Assembly (NCBI GenBank): GCA_963169645.1
Contig: CAUJCO010000012.1
Span: 1 to 64,000, forward strand
Reading direction: 5' to 3'
Length of the DNA stretch: 64,000 nt
From: Bacteroidota bacterium
Lineage (GTDB): Bacteria; Bacteroidota; Bacteroidia; Chitinophagales; JADIYW01
Position 1 is the stretch's first letter. Every line of letters starts with the position of its first letter. Positions 25,160 to 34,267 of the stretch are shown in pieces. A program made the position numbers and the translations under genes. The notes below the pieces were generated by a model. The model had not been told where the DNA came from, did no database searches, and saw only the letters and a list, made by a program, of their open reading frames with translations.

Positions 25160-26083
25160 CTATACCGTTTTCTTTATAAAAGCTTGTATGTCATAATATG
25201 ATTGCATACTTTCAGAAGCTAATTTAGGCAGGTTGAAAAAACCATGTATCAGTTTTTTATAATCTTTATACAATACTATATTGCCATTTTTCTTCAGCAC
25301 TTCTGCATAGGCTGCACCATCATCTTTTAACGGATCATATTCGGCTGTGAGTATAAAAGTTGGTGCTAAGTTTTTGAAATCCTTTTGGTAAATAGGCGAT
25401 ACGAGCGGATTAAGTCTATCTTCTACTTTGGGCGTGTATTGCTCTTGAAACCAATGCATCGTTTCTTTTGTTAGTAAATATCCATTGCTATAATTTTCAA
25501 TAGATTTAGATGTTAGTTTCCCATCTATCCAAGGATAAATTAATACTTGTGCCGCTAAACGTATAGTTGGATGTTTCTTGAAATGATGTGCTGCACATGC
25601 CGCAATATTTCCGCCGGCACTATCACCGGCAACAATTATTTTGGATGCATCGATATTGTAATCAGTCGCATTTTTAGCAACATGCTCAATCACTTTATAT
25701 GCGTCTTCATGCGCTGCCGGAAACGCATGTTCCGGAGCTAAACGATAATCTACTGAAATGACGATACAATCATTCATGGCACACAAACGACGGCAAACAT
25801 AATCGTGCGATTCGATATTGTATAGCACAAAACCACCACCATGGAAATATAGAACTACTTTCTGGTTTTTCTTGTCGGATTGTTTGTATAAGCGTACCGG
25901 AATATTTTCTATTTTAAAATCTTTGATAACGTGGATTGGAATCTTCCTGTCAAAAAGTATTTTGCCTAACTCAGATGCCCGCAAAACATTTTTACGTTCG
26001 ACGTCTAATTTACTTACATCTATCTTTCGAATGGGTTGAACATTATTTACAAACCATAATAAAAATCGAAGTTTCCAATTCAT
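25160..26083 (-). CDS. Alpha/beta hydrolase of the HSL-like (fold-3) esterase family
   Basis: A 307-residue carboxylesterase-type enzyme. The oxyanion-hole motif HGGGFVLYN and the nucleophile motif VAGDSAGGNIA (S155) are seen, followed by LILTAEYDPLKDDG (acid) and LIHGFFNLPKLA (His). This is the hormone-sensitive-lipase family pattern, and members cleave small acyl esters. The start has no signal peptide: a hydrophobic WKLRFLLWFV stretch might be a weak membrane contact. It is alone on its strand, with the convergent exbD on one side and a divergent pterin dehydratase gene on the other. Confidence 0.9.
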   Translation of the reverse strand: MNWKLRFLLWFVNNVQPIRKIDVSKLDVERKNVLRASELGKILFDRKIPIHVIKDFKIENIPVRLYKQSDKKNQKVVLYFHGGGFVLYNIESHDYVCRRLCAMNDCIVISVDYRLAPEHAFPAAHEDAYKVIEHVAKNATDYNIDASKIIVAGDSAGGNIAACAAHHFKKHPTIRLAAQVLIYPWIDGKLTSKSIENYSNGYLLTKETMHWFQEQYTPKVEDRLNPLVSPIYQKDFKNLAPTFILTAEYDPLKDDGAAYAEVLKKNGNIVLYKDYKKLIHGFFNLPKLASESMQSYYDIQAFIKKTV

Positions 26084-26093
26084 ATTTATCTCT

Positions 26094-26101
26094 TAACTTT
26101 G
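26094..26101 (+). promoter_or_regulatory. Probable -7 box of the pterin dehydratase-ligA transcript
   Basis: TAACTTTG matches the Bacteroidota TAnnTTTG box and lies 22 nt upstream of the ATG at 26124. A convincing -33 TTTG was not seen, only a T-rich GTTTCC about 20 nt before. Confidence 0.5.
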
Positions 26102-26123
26102 TACAAGATAAAAAGATTATGCT

Positions 26124-26357
26124 ATGAGTTGGATTACAAAAGATAATAAACTTGTTAAAGAGTTTATATTTAAAGATTTTGTCCAAGCTTTTGCCTTTCT
26201 TACAAAAGTTGCTATTGAAGCGGAAAAGCAGCAGCATCATCCTGAAATTTTTAATGTTTATAACAGGGTAATTATTTCCTTACAAACGCATGATGCCGGA
26301 AATATGGTTACAGAAAAAGATTATAAATTGGCAGCTAAAATTGATGCATTAATATGA
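26124..26357 (+). CDS. 4a-hydroxytetrahydrobiopterin dehydratase (PCD/DCoH)
   Basis: A 77-residue protein of the pterin-4a-carbinolamine dehydratase family, which dehydrates the carbinolamine made by aromatic amino acid hydroxylases. The active-site pattern is present: EKQQHHPEIFNVYNRVIISL, with paired His residues, then a third His in QTHDAGNMVTEKDYKLAAKI. The length is short against the usual 90-110, missing mainly the N-terminal strand. Its stop codon overlaps the ATG of ligA by 4 bp (ATGA), so translation is probably coupled. No phenylalanine hydroxylase gene is in this window. Confidence 0.9.
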   Translation: MSWITKDNKLVKEFIFKDFVQAFAFLTKVAIEAEKQQHHPEIFNVYNRVIISLQTHDAGNMVTEKDYKLAAKIDALI

Positions 26358-28501
26358 CACACGATTTATTTTCTTCCATACATTCCGATAAAATTCAACT
26401 AACAGAAACTTTGCTTAATAAGTTGGATGATTTTATACCCGAAAATGAAATCGAACAATTTTGTGAAGATTTAAAATCAGTCATTCAGTTTCATGATGCA
26501 CAATATTACGTACAATCAAATTCCATTATCACCGATTATGATTACGATAGATTATTTGCCAAATTAAAAGAAATTGAACAACAAAATCCAACGCTCATCA
26601 CCGCCGATTCACCTACACAACGCGTTGCAAGTGGCTTAAATGCTGCCTTTACAAGTGTGCCGCATCTAGTGCCGATGATGTCGCTGAATAACTCGTATAA
26701 TCTAACCGATTTAGAAGAATTTGATAAACAAGTGAGAAAAGCGTTGCCGTCCAATGCAACTATTACCTATGTGGTAGAACCTAAATTAGATGGAAGTAGT
26801 ATCGCACTCGTGTATGAAAACGATAAATTAATTCGTGCCGCAACCCGCGGAAACGGGATAGAAGGCGATGAAATTACGCAAAATGCAAAAGCAATCAAGT
26901 CGATTCCATTACAAGCAGCTTTCTCTCAATTTGGAATTCAAAAAATTGAAGTACGAGGCGAAGTATTAATAGAATTAGCCATTTTAGAACAATTAAACGA
27001 AGAACGCAAAAAACAAAACATACAACTGCGAGCAGACAATAAAAAAGAATTAGAATTATATAAAAATGCCAGAAACACAGCTGCCGGAAGCTTGCGATTA
27101 AAAGATAGCGCCGAAGTTGCTGCCCGAAAACTAGACGCTATTATTTATCAAATTGGATATGCCGAAGATAAAAATGGAAATGATTGTACCGATATTTTTC
27201 AATCACATGTAAAGAATTTAGAAGTGCTTTCACAACTTGGTTTTAAAACGCCTTTTTCTGAAAAAGGAATTTTTAATGCGATTACCGATGTGGAAGCATT
27301 TTGTAAAGAATGGGAAAATAAACGCGATACGTATCCGGTAGATATTGATGGCATGGTAATAAAAGTGAACGATGTGCATCAGCAACAGTTGATAGGCAAA
27401 ACCGCACATCATCCTAAATGGGCTGTTGCCTATAAATTTAAAGCCAAACAAGCAACTTCCAAACTATTGCAAGTAGATTTTCAAGTAGGCAGAACAGGAG
27501 CCATTACGCCGGTAGCTAAAATTGAACCGGTACAATTAATGGGTGTCGAAATTGCTTCCATTTCCTTGCATAATGAAGATTTTATTTTAGATAAAGATAT
27601 TCGTTTAAACGACACGGTAATTGTAGAGCGTGCCGGTGATGTGATTCCGTATATTGTTGGAAGCATTTCGGAAAAGAGAGATGGCAGCGAACAAAAAATT
27701 CTATTTCCAACACAATGTCCTTCTTGTGCCCATCATTTAGTAAAGCCCATGGATGAAAGCGTTTGGCGTTGTATCAACCCAAATTGTGTAGCACAAACCG
27801 AAGAACATCTAATTCATTTTGTTTCCAAACAAGCAATGGATATCGTGGGTTTTGGCGAAGAAAATGTTCGAACGTTTTTACGTGAAGGCATTATCTCTAA
27901 TATTATCTCTATTTATACCATTGATTACGATAAAGTGAGTTTGTTGGAAGGTTGGAAAACGAAATCCATACAGAATTTAAAAAATGGAATCGAAGCGTCT
28001 AAACAAAATGAACTTTACCGCTTAATTGTGGGCTTAGGCATCCGACACATCGGAACAACTACGGCCAAAATGTTGGCATCGAAAGTAACTAAATTAACCG
28101 ATTTTCATTGTTGGAGTGAAGCACAATTTTCGGAATTGGAAGATGTAGGACCTAAAGTAGCTCAATCTTTATTTCAATTTTTTTCAGATAAAGATAATAT
28201 CGCATTGATAAATGATTTAGCGTCCTTTGGTGTCAATATTAGTAAAACAGAGACCGTTTTAACTTCCAATAAATTAAGTGGTAAAACATTTTTATGTACC
28301 GGAACTTTTCCAAAAAATTCAAGAGATACGATTAAAGAAATGGTGGAGCAACATGGTGGTAAAAATTTAAGCGCCGTAAGTGCCAATTTAGATTATTTAA
28401 TAGCCGGAGAAAAAGCCGGTGGAAAATTAGCCAAAGCACAGAAAATACCTTCAATACAAATTATAGATGAAGATGCGTTTCTGAATATGATTGCAGATTG
28501 A
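26354..28501 (+). CDS. ligA: NAD-dependent DNA ligase LigA
   Basis: A 715-residue LigA that seals nicks in replication and repair. The adenylated lysine is K144 in VEPKLDGSSIALVYE. The order is domain Ia (ITDYDYDRLFAKL), adenylation domain, OB fold, Zn finger (four Cys in CPSCAHHLVKPM and WRCINPNCVAQ), helix-hairpin-helix repeats (GLGIRHIGTTTAKMLASK; LEDVGPKVAQSLFQFF), and a C-terminal BRCT domain (from about residue 638, KLSGKTFLCTGTFPKNSRDT). The active Lys is about 30 residues later than in E. coli (K115), owing to an N-terminal extension. It overlaps the PCD gene by 4 bp. Confidence 0.97.
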   Translation: MTHDLFSSIHSDKIQLTETLLNKLDDFIPENEIEQFCEDLKSVIQFHDAQYYVQSNSIITDYDYDRLFAKLKEIEQQNPTLITADSPTQRVASGLNAAFTSVPHLVPMMSLNNSYNLTDLEEFDKQVRKALPSNATITYVVEPKLDGSSIALVYENDKLIRAATRGNGIEGDEITQNAKAIKSIPLQAAFSQFGIQKIEVRGEVLIELAILEQLNEERKKQNIQLRADNKKELELYKNARNTAAGSLRLKDSAEVAARKLDAIIYQIGYAEDKNGNDCTDIFQSHVKNLEVLSQLGFKTPFSEKGIFNAITDVEAFCKEWENKRDTYPVDIDGMVIKVNDVHQQQLIGKTAHHPKWAVAYKFKAKQATSKLLQVDFQVGRTGAITPVAKIEPVQLMGVEIASISLHNEDFILDKDIRLNDTVIVERAGDVIPYIVGSISEKRDGSEQKILFPTQCPSCAHHLVKPMDESVWRCINPNCVAQTEEHLIHFVSKQAMDIVGFGEENVRTFLREGIISNIISIYTIDYDKVSLLEGWKTKSIQNLKNGIEASKQNELYRLIVGLGIRHIGTTTAKMLASKVTKLTDFHCWSEAQFSELEDVGPKVAQSLFQFFSDKDNIALINDLASFGVNISKTETVLTSNKLSGKTFLCTGTFPKNSRDTIKEMVEQHGGKNLSAVSANLDYLIAGEKAGGKLAKAQKIPSIQIIDEDAFLNMIAD

Positions 28502-28502
28502 T

Positions 28503-28510
28503 TATCTTTG
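28503..28510 (+). promoter_or_regulatory. Probable -7 box for gldH
   Basis: TATCTTTG, a perfect TAnnTTTG box followed by CA, lies immediately after the ligA stop and 24 nt before the gldH ATG at 28535. It suggests gldH has its own promoter. Confidence 0.55.
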
Positions 28511-28534
28511 CATTGAAATATAATTTTCTGTTCC

Positions 28535-28990
28535 ATGAAAAATAGCTTGTTTTTTTGTTGTACTTTATTTCTTATAATCGCTTGTGAGCAAAAGCATTAT
28601 TATAATCAATATAAATCAGTTGATATAAAAGCATGGAAATCGACAGATACTGTTTCATTCCCAATTGAAATAAAAGAAGAAAATAAAAAATACCAATATG
28701 CTATTAGCATCCGACATACCAAAGATTTTGAGTTTAGTAATCTTTGGTTGAAAGTATTGATTAAAGGAAATAAAATTGATACGAGCTTCCGATATGAAAT
28801 TCCATTGTTTAAGATAGATGGAAAGCCGTATGGCGAGAGTTCCGGAAGTTTATGCACACAAACCATTCCATTAAAAACAGATTTGCCTTTGTATCAAAAA
28901 GGCAACTATCAAATTTCTATTATACAGTTAATGCGTAAAGATCCATTAGATGGAATTTCGGATGTAGGTGTATTGATTGACACAAAATAA
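28535..28990 (+). CDS. gldH: Gliding motility/T9SS lipoprotein GldH
   Basis: A 151-residue lipoprotein. The signal ends in a lipobox FLIIAC with the acylated C17. The body resembles GldH: HYYNQYKSVDIKAWKSTDTV after the Cys, IRHTKDFEFSNLWLKVLIKG in the middle, and MRKDPLDGISDVGVLIDTK at the end. Short 'NxYSNLxxxV' and 'GIxDVGxxI' motifs characterise GldH, which is needed for gliding and for chitinase secretion in F. johnsoniae. It follows ligA with its own promoter box. The role here is inferred from the family and from the other T9SS genes in the window. Confidence 0.88.
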   Translation: MKNSLFFCCTLFLIIACEQKHYYNQYKSVDIKAWKSTDTVSFPIEIKEENKKYQYAISIRHTKDFEFSNLWLKVLIKGNKIDTSFRYEIPLFKIDGKPYGESSGSLCTQTIPLKTDLPLYQKGNYQISIIQLMRKDPLDGISDVGVLIDTK

Positions 28991-29070
28991 ACACATATAA
29001 TTCTTTATTTTTTTGGGTTTATATGAATAGATAGTTTGTAATTTTATCTATCTTTATTTAAACCAACCAT

Positions 29071-30711
29071 ATGAAAAAGTTCCGCTTTTTAACGTTTATT
29101 ATTTTATTATTTAGTGCTACTGCAAATGCTCAAACATTACAACGCGGTCCGTATTTGCAAAGCATGACCAATAAAAGTGTGAAAATAATGTGGCGTACCA
29201 GCGACTCAACGTATGGCGTGGTGCGTTACGGCATCGCACCCAATGCACTCAATAATACAATCATTGATACCGTACTTACAAAAAACCATATCGTTCAAAT
29301 TTCCGGTTTGGCTGCTTATTCAACCTATTATTACAGTGTTGGATTTGATACGATTGTATTAGCGGGTGGTGATGCACATCATCATTTTAAAACCGCATTA
29401 AATCCGGGCGATACGACGCCTTTTAGATTTTGGGTTACCGGAGATTTTGGTAGCGGAAACACCAATCAGCGTAAAGTAAAGAACTGGTTCCAAGATTATT
29501 TATTGAATAATGAAGTAAACGGCTGGTTGTGGTTAGGCGATAATGCATATACCAATGGAACAGATGTCGAATATCAAACAAAAGTATTTGATAATTATTA
29601 TGGCTACGATTCCATCTTTCGTTTTTTACCTTTTTATCCAATTCCCGGTAATCATGATTATAATAGTGTAAATGGAGCAGATGATCCACAAACACATCGC
29701 GGACCTTATTATGATATAGTAGAAGTTTTTAAAAATGCCGAAATGGGCGGAAAACCATCCGGCTTGGAAGCTTATTATTCGTATGATTATGGCAATACAC
29801 ATTTCTTAGCATTAAACTCTGAAATGTATCGGGTTTATGTGTTTTGGGATTTATTTGGAGGTACTTTTAAAAATTGGTTGATTGATGATTTGAAATCAAC
29901 TAATAAACGATTTAAAGTAGCTTATTGGCATCAACCACCTTACACGAAGGGTACACACGACTCCGATGATTTTTGGGAAATTTTTATGGCAAGTATGCGC
30001 GAAAAAGTAATTCCTATTTTAGAAGAAAATGGCGTAGATTTAATTATTTGTGGACACAGTCATGTGTACGAACGTTCGTATTTAATTAATAAACATTACG
30101 GTCCATCTTATACCTTTAAACGAAACACAATGATGGTGGATAGCTCTTCGGGAAATCCGGATAGCAATCGCACTTATATCAAATATACATACGGACCCAA
30201 CAAAGACAAAGGTACTGTGTATGGCGTAATTGGAAATAGCAGTAAATCAGATGATGAAAACGGAAAAATGCATCCGGTGATGTATAAAAAATATATGAGT
30301 GATGATGCTGTTGGTAGCATGATTTTAGAAGTAGAAAATAATCAATTAACCGGCATATTTTATAAAGAAACCGGCGAAGTATTTGATAAATTCAGGATTA
30401 TAAAACAAGATTCAGCAGTCCTTTCAAGCATAAAACATCCAACCACGATAGAAGCGATGAAAGTGTACCCAAATCCGTTTAGCAACTCCGTAATGGTAGA
30501 GTTTAATGCTAAAGAGATGAAGCCAACCAGCATCACCATACAAAATTTAATTGGGCAATTAATCGTACAAACTGTTTGGAGTGGTAAAAGCAATATTGGG
30601 CACAACAAAATTGAGTTGAATGATTTGCAAGATTTACCTTCGGGAGAATATGTTCTCTCAGTGAAACAACAAGGCGAAGTGGTAAGTGAAAAACTAATAA
30701 AGTTGAAATAG
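29071..30711 (+). CDS. Secreted purple-acid-phosphatase-like protein with T9SS sorting domain
   Basis: A 546-residue exported protein. After a signal peptide (LTFIILLFSATANA) a fibronectin III-like N-terminal domain (about 20-110; GPYLQSMTNKSVKIMWRTSD) is followed by a metallophosphatase domain with VTGDFGSGN, WLGDNAYTNG (GDN-Y), IPGNHDYNS (GNHD), YWHQPPY and ICGHSHVYERSY (GHxHxYER). These motifs are those of purple acid phosphatases with a binuclear metal centre. The C-terminal about 80 residues form a type IX sorting domain (KVYPNPFSNSVMVEFNAKE ... GEYVLSVKQQ). It probably releases phosphate outside the cell. It ends 6 nt from the convergent ubiD-like gene. Confidence 0.92.
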   Translation: MKKFRFLTFIILLFSATANAQTLQRGPYLQSMTNKSVKIMWRTSDSTYGVVRYGIAPNALNNTIIDTVLTKNHIVQISGLAAYSTYYYSVGFDTIVLAGGDAHHHFKTALNPGDTTPFRFWVTGDFGSGNTNQRKVKNWFQDYLLNNEVNGWLWLGDNAYTNGTDVEYQTKVFDNYYGYDSIFRFLPFYPIPGNHDYNSVNGADDPQTHRGPYYDIVEVFKNAEMGGKPSGLEAYYSYDYGNTHFLALNSEMYRVYVFWDLFGGTFKNWLIDDLKSTNKRFKVAYWHQPPYTKGTHDSDDFWEIFMASMREKVIPILEENGVDLIICGHSHVYERSYLINKHYGPSYTFKRNTMMVDSSSGNPDSNRTYIKYTYGPNKDKGTVYGVIGNSSKSDDENGKMHPVMYKKYMSDDAVGSMILEVENNQLTGIFYKETGEVFDKFRIIKQDSAVLSSIKHPTTIEAMKVYPNPFSNSVMVEFNAKEMKPTSITIQNLIGQLIVQTVWSGKSNIGHNKIELNDLQDLPSGEYVLSVKQQGEVVSEKLIKLK

Positions 30712-30717
30712 AAATAA

Positions 30718-32517
30718 TTAAGCGTAGTGCTTTAAAATTTCATCAACTCGATTTTCTACATCGATATTTTTCTCTAAAACCGGTGCATGATGCGGTTTAA
30801 TGCGGGCATCTATAATCAGCCCATCACAACACCAATGCTTGTTTTCGAAGCGTTCATTTATTCCATAAATATCATGCGATGGATTGCATCTTGTAAACGT
30901 AACCCAAAGAAAATTATTAAACGTATCTGCTAAGAAATTAGCATCGTCACAAATTACGATTAAGGGTAGATTTGAGATTTGAGATTTGAGATTTGAGATT
31001 TCTTTTAATTCATTATCAAATTTGCCCATCATCAAATTATCAAATTCAATTGCTAATATTCCTTTCGTTACTAATCTCGGATTTTTGAAAGCATTTGGTA
31101 AAGTAAAATCACTCGGTAATTCAGATATTAATTCTCTTTTTTTATCACCACAAGCAGCAATAATTACTTTGCTTCCAGTATTCAATCCGTCGCCACTGTA
31201 ATCCAATGTGTCAATAGACGTTTTTGTTTGGAAATGAATATCACGAGACAAATCAATACGTTCTAAAATATGATGGAAAAATTTTTCTTCTTGATGTGTG
31301 TTTAATGTTTCATCATCACTTTTGTTGGCTATAAATAAAAATTTTGCCAAGCTTAATTGTCCGGTTCCTAAAATGTGATTGGCAATCGTTAAGATTTCTT
31401 GCGGTCGTTTATTTTGATAATATGGTGTGTAGCGTTCACTGCCAATTGCTAGCAATAACGGATGCACGCCTGCTGCGTCTACGGCGTGTACTTCATGCAA
31501 ACCCGGAATTTCTTTGCTTATTGCAGAGCCGGTCATGCCATGTATCATGTTTCCAAATGCCGTATCTTCTTGTGGAGGTCGACCAACTACTGTAAAACTC
31601 CATATTGCATTTTTTTTAGCATATACATTTTTTACACGCATCAATGGGAAATCGTGTTTCAATGAGTAATATCCCAAGTGGTCACCGAATGGTCCTTCCG
31701 GCTTATTTTCATTCGGATATACTTCGCCTGTAATAACAAAATCGGCATCTGTACTTAAGCAAAAACCATCTTCATCATACATATATCTAAACCGTCTTCC
31801 ACCCAATACACCTGCAAAGGTTAATTCAGATAATCCTTCGGGCAACGGCATAACAGCCGCAAATGAATGAGCCGGTGGACCGCCAATAAATACGGATACT
31901 TTCATCGGTTTGCCTAATTTATTCCATTTTGTTTGATGTACACCGATACCGCGATGCAATTGATAATGTAACCCAATTTCTTTGTCTTGTTCATACTCAT
32001 TGCCGGATAGTTGTATGCGATACATACCGAGGTTAGATTGCATGACGCCCGGCTGGTCAGCATCTTCCGTATATACGATGGGTAAAGTAACAAATGCACC
32101 ACCATCTTTTTCCCAACAATGTATTTGAGGTAAATCCGATATTTTTATTTTTTCAAACGAATGCGATGCCACTTTTTTGGGTAATGCTTTTATGGCAGAA
32201 AATGCAACGCCGATATATTTCAAAGGATTTTTTAATGCTTGCATCGGATTGGTTTTTAATGCAATCATTGTTTTTACATTTTCAAGTGTATCTCTGAATA
32301 AAAATTCACTTCTTTCTGTTGTGCCAAATAAGTTAGAAACAGCTTGGTATTTGGACCCTTTTACGTTTTCAAATAATATAGCTTTTCCTTTTGCTTCATG
32401 GATGCGAAGATGTATCGCCGCCATTTCTAAATACGGATCTATTTCTTCTTTTATTCGGATGAGTTGCCCTGATTTATCTAAGTCATCAATGCAATCTTGT
32501 AAGGATGAATATGTCAT
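30718..32517 (-). CDS. UbiD-family decarboxylase
   Basis: A 599-residue enzyme of the UbiD family, which decarboxylates aromatic or unsaturated acids using prenylated FMN. Motifs: YRIQLSGNEYEQDKEIGLHY, HRGIGVHQTKWNKLGKPMKV and SVFIGGPPAHSFAAVMPLP (cofactor and substrate region), then PEGPFGDHLGYYSLKHDF containing the conserved E..D. In Bacteroidota such proteins are normally the menaquinone-pathway type, an inference here because no partner men or ubiX gene is nearby. Near residues 506-516 the protein contains ISNLKSQISNL, encoded by 7-bp tandem repeats. The gene stands alone on its strand. Confidence 0.92.
   Translation of the reverse strand: MTYSSLQDCIDDLDKSGQLIRIKEEIDPYLEMAAIHLRIHEAKGKAILFENVKGSKYQAVSNLFGTTERSEFLFRDTLENVKTMIALKTNPMQALKNPLKYIGVAFSAIKALPKKVASHSFEKIKISDLPQIHCWEKDGGAFVTLPIVYTEDADQPGVMQSNLGMYRIQLSGNEYEQDKEIGLHYQLHRGIGVHQTKWNKLGKPMKVSVFIGGPPAHSFAAVMPLPEGLSELTFAGVLGGRRFRYMYDEDGFCLSTDADFVITGEVYPNENKPEGPFGDHLGYYSLKHDFPLMRVKNVYAKKNAIWSFTVVGRPPQEDTAFGNMIHGMTGSAISKEIPGLHEVHAVDAAGVHPLLLAIGSERYTPYYQNKRPQEILTIANHILGTGQLSLAKFLFIANKSDDETLNTHQEEKFFHHILERIDLSRDIHFQTKTSIDTLDYSGDGLNTGSKVIIAACGDKKRELISELPSDFTLPNAFKNPRLVTKGILAIEFDNLMMGKFDNELKEISNLKSQISNLPLIVICDDANFLADTFNNFLWVTFTRCNPSHDIYGINERFENKHWCCDGLIIDARIKPHHAPVLEKNIDVENRVDEILKHYA
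30967..31001. repeat. 7-bp tandem repeat inside the ubiD-like gene
   Basis: Four perfect copies of GAGATTT (30974-31001) preceded by a degenerate copy (TAGATTT). The repeat encodes the ISNLKSQISNL segment on the minus strand. Because 7 is not a multiple of 3, gain or loss of one unit would shift the reading frame. Confidence 0.9.
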
Positions 32518-32611
32518 ATAAGTTACAAAAATACACTATAATTTAGTTTGTGTAATTGAAACTGTTATCTATTTCGATATTAAGTTAACAAAAAATAAAT
32601 TAGTTACCGAT

Positions 32612-32650
32612 AAAAATAAAACTGCCTTCTGAAAAACACAGAAGGCAGTT
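32612..32650 (-). terminator. Rho-independent terminator after the porin gene
   Basis: A 12-bp stem AACTGCCTTCTG / CAGAAGGCAGTT (32620-32631 and 32639-32650) with a 7-nt loop. On the minus strand it runs into a T-rich tract (TTTATTTTTA). It ends the leftward porin transcript, 27 nt after its stop codon. Confidence 0.9.
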
Positions 32651-32677
32651 AATAGGGGTTGGTTTAAAATAGATCAA

Positions 32678-33928
32678 TTAGAATGCATATACTGCAGCTA
32701 ATGATAAGGTGTTTTGAATTTTAGAACCATTTCCTTTTCTGTTCAAGAAAACATTTGATGTTCCATAATCCAATCGGTATTCAGGTATAAGTTTTAGTCC
32801 TCCGATAACATTTACATGTGCTGTTAAAGTGAAATCTACAAAGTGTTTAGCAGGTCCGGCAACGTATGGAGCTGCTGCATCCGGATTGAAGAAATAACCT
32901 AAACGAGCGCCAATGCTAGCTGTTTCGTTGATATCGTATTGTCCGTATAAGTAAGTTGTAAAATATTTGCTACGTGTTGGTTTGTCAGATTTTAGTTCTT
33001 TATATCTGTATTGATGATAAGCAGCATTTACCCCTAATTTACCTTTTTTGTTTTTACCTAATTTGATAGAACCTGTTAGGTCATAAGAGTTTTTATAGTT
33101 TTTATAAACTGGAGCTTCCGTTGAATCGTTTACCATATAAGTTGTTGGTTCATTACCGCCAACAAAATTCAAATACACGCCACCATTGTCAGCTGTATAA
33201 CCAACTTGAGCACCTACGTATTTATTTCTGTCATTATCTGATTTTGTATCTGTATCATTAAAAAATCCAGCTAAAATATTCCATTTTTTTACAGTAAAAT
33301 TTGCTTTAAAACCTGTATGATAAAATGGACCATTTTGAAATGCAAGAGAAGTGGAATAGTTAAAATTAGCTTGTGGAATGATAAATTCGTAACCAAAAAA
33401 TGTTTCAAAATTTCCTAATGTAAATTCTACCCAATTTGCAGGCGCATACGAAACATATAATTGTTTAATAGCAATGATAGAATTGGCATAAAGCGTATTG
33501 TTCGCAGTTTCTGCACGAGGACCAAATCCGAGGTCAGCTACAAAGCCTACTTTTTTTACTTTCTTTTTCATTAGGATGTTTACCATACCTAATTCAAACG
33601 AGTTGGCTTTAGGTGCAAAAGCTCTGTTTAAAACAGCATTTGTTTGTTTGCCATTAAAATTAGTTTGTACATATACATCTACGGAACCGCTCAAGTCAAA
33701 TGGTATTTTTGCTTTCACTTTTTCAATTTTTGCATCGTATTTTTCTTTTAAGGTGAGTTTGGGTTCAGTTGCTTCTTCCGTTGAGTCCACAACATCTAAG
33801 CCCAATTGTTTGGTTAACATTTCAACTTTTTCTTCCAATGATTTAATTCTGTCATTGTCATCATGTGCCATTGTTGGGGAAACAATCGAAACGATACCGG
33901 CAAGGAGTAGTAAAAGGGATTTTTTCAT
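32678..33928 (-). CDS. Outer-membrane beta-barrel porin (OmpL-like, bbp2 type)
   Basis: A 416-residue protein with a signal peptide (LLLLLAGIVSIVSPTMA), a short coiled coil (DDNDRIKSLEEKVEMLTKQL, residues about 22-45) and a beta-barrel made of alternating strands that ends in an aromatic residue (SLAAVYAF). Segments such as KQLYVSYAPANWVEFTLGNF, TFFGYEFIIPQANFNYSTSL and FYHTGFKANFTVKKWNILAG match the putative beta-barrel porin-2 family. A coiled coil before the barrel is common in such porins and supports trimer formation. The gene has its own terminator and faces gltB across 339 bp. The solute is unknown. Confidence 0.85.
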   Translation of the reverse strand: MKKSLLLLLAGIVSIVSPTMAHDDNDRIKSLEEKVEMLTKQLGLDVVDSTEEATEPKLTLKEKYDAKIEKVKAKIPFDLSGSVDVYVQTNFNGKQTNAVLNRAFAPKANSFELGMVNILMKKKVKKVGFVADLGFGPRAETANNTLYANSIIAIKQLYVSYAPANWVEFTLGNFETFFGYEFIIPQANFNYSTSLAFQNGPFYHTGFKANFTVKKWNILAGFFNDTDTKSDNDRNKYVGAQVGYTADNGGVYLNFVGGNEPTTYMVNDSTEAPVYKNYKNSYDLTGSIKLGKNKKGKLGVNAAYHQYRYKELKSDKPTRSKYFTTYLYGQYDINETASIGARLGYFFNPDAAAPYVAGPAKHFVDFTLTAHVNVIGGLKLIPEYRLDYGTSNVFLNRKGNGSKIQNTLSLAAVYAF

Positions 33929-34267
33929 AACTAAGAATTTATTTGTTAATAATTTTACAATTGCAAGAATAATTATTTAAAATTATAGTTTTTACAGAAA
34001 ATAACATGATAATATTTTCATAAAACAAGAAAAAACACTCAACTAAGCAAAAATAGTTCAGATATTTATTTTTATAACATAAATTAGTTTTTGTACTTTT
34101 TTGTTTTATAACTAAAATGTTAAGTAGTTTTTTAATGTTTAAAATTTTCTTAAACGCTTAGATGGTCTTCGTGAACATCTTTTTAGCTAATATTATAAAT
34201 TGGACTGAAAGCGTAATTTTCTTTCAACCATTTTATCTGTTTCAATTACTTATTATTTAGATTATAT
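33929..34267. other. Divergent non-coding region between the porin and gltB
   Basis: About 340 A+T-rich bases. On the minus strand TATTCTTG (plus-strand 33964-33971) resembles the TAnnTTTG box with one mismatch and lies about 36-43 nt upstream of the porin start. On the plus strand a weak bulged hairpin AGATGGT...ACATCT occurs near 34160-34180. No RNA gene, ORF or clear riboswitch is recognised. Confidence 0.35.

Noticed and set aside
30967-31001. A short CRISPR-like repeat
   Set aside because: The units are 7 bp, directly adjacent and inside an open gene; there are no spacers and no cas genes.
33498-33980. A 160-codon plus-strand frame opposite the porin gene
   Set aside because: It overlaps the 5' half of a clear beta-barrel gene with signal peptide, and its own translation is Cys/Phe/Ser-rich without a recognisable domain.
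34150-34190. A hairpin upstream of gltB as a possible riboswitch or attenuator
   Set aside because: The stem has a bulge and only about six pairs, with no T-run or conserved riboswitch core.
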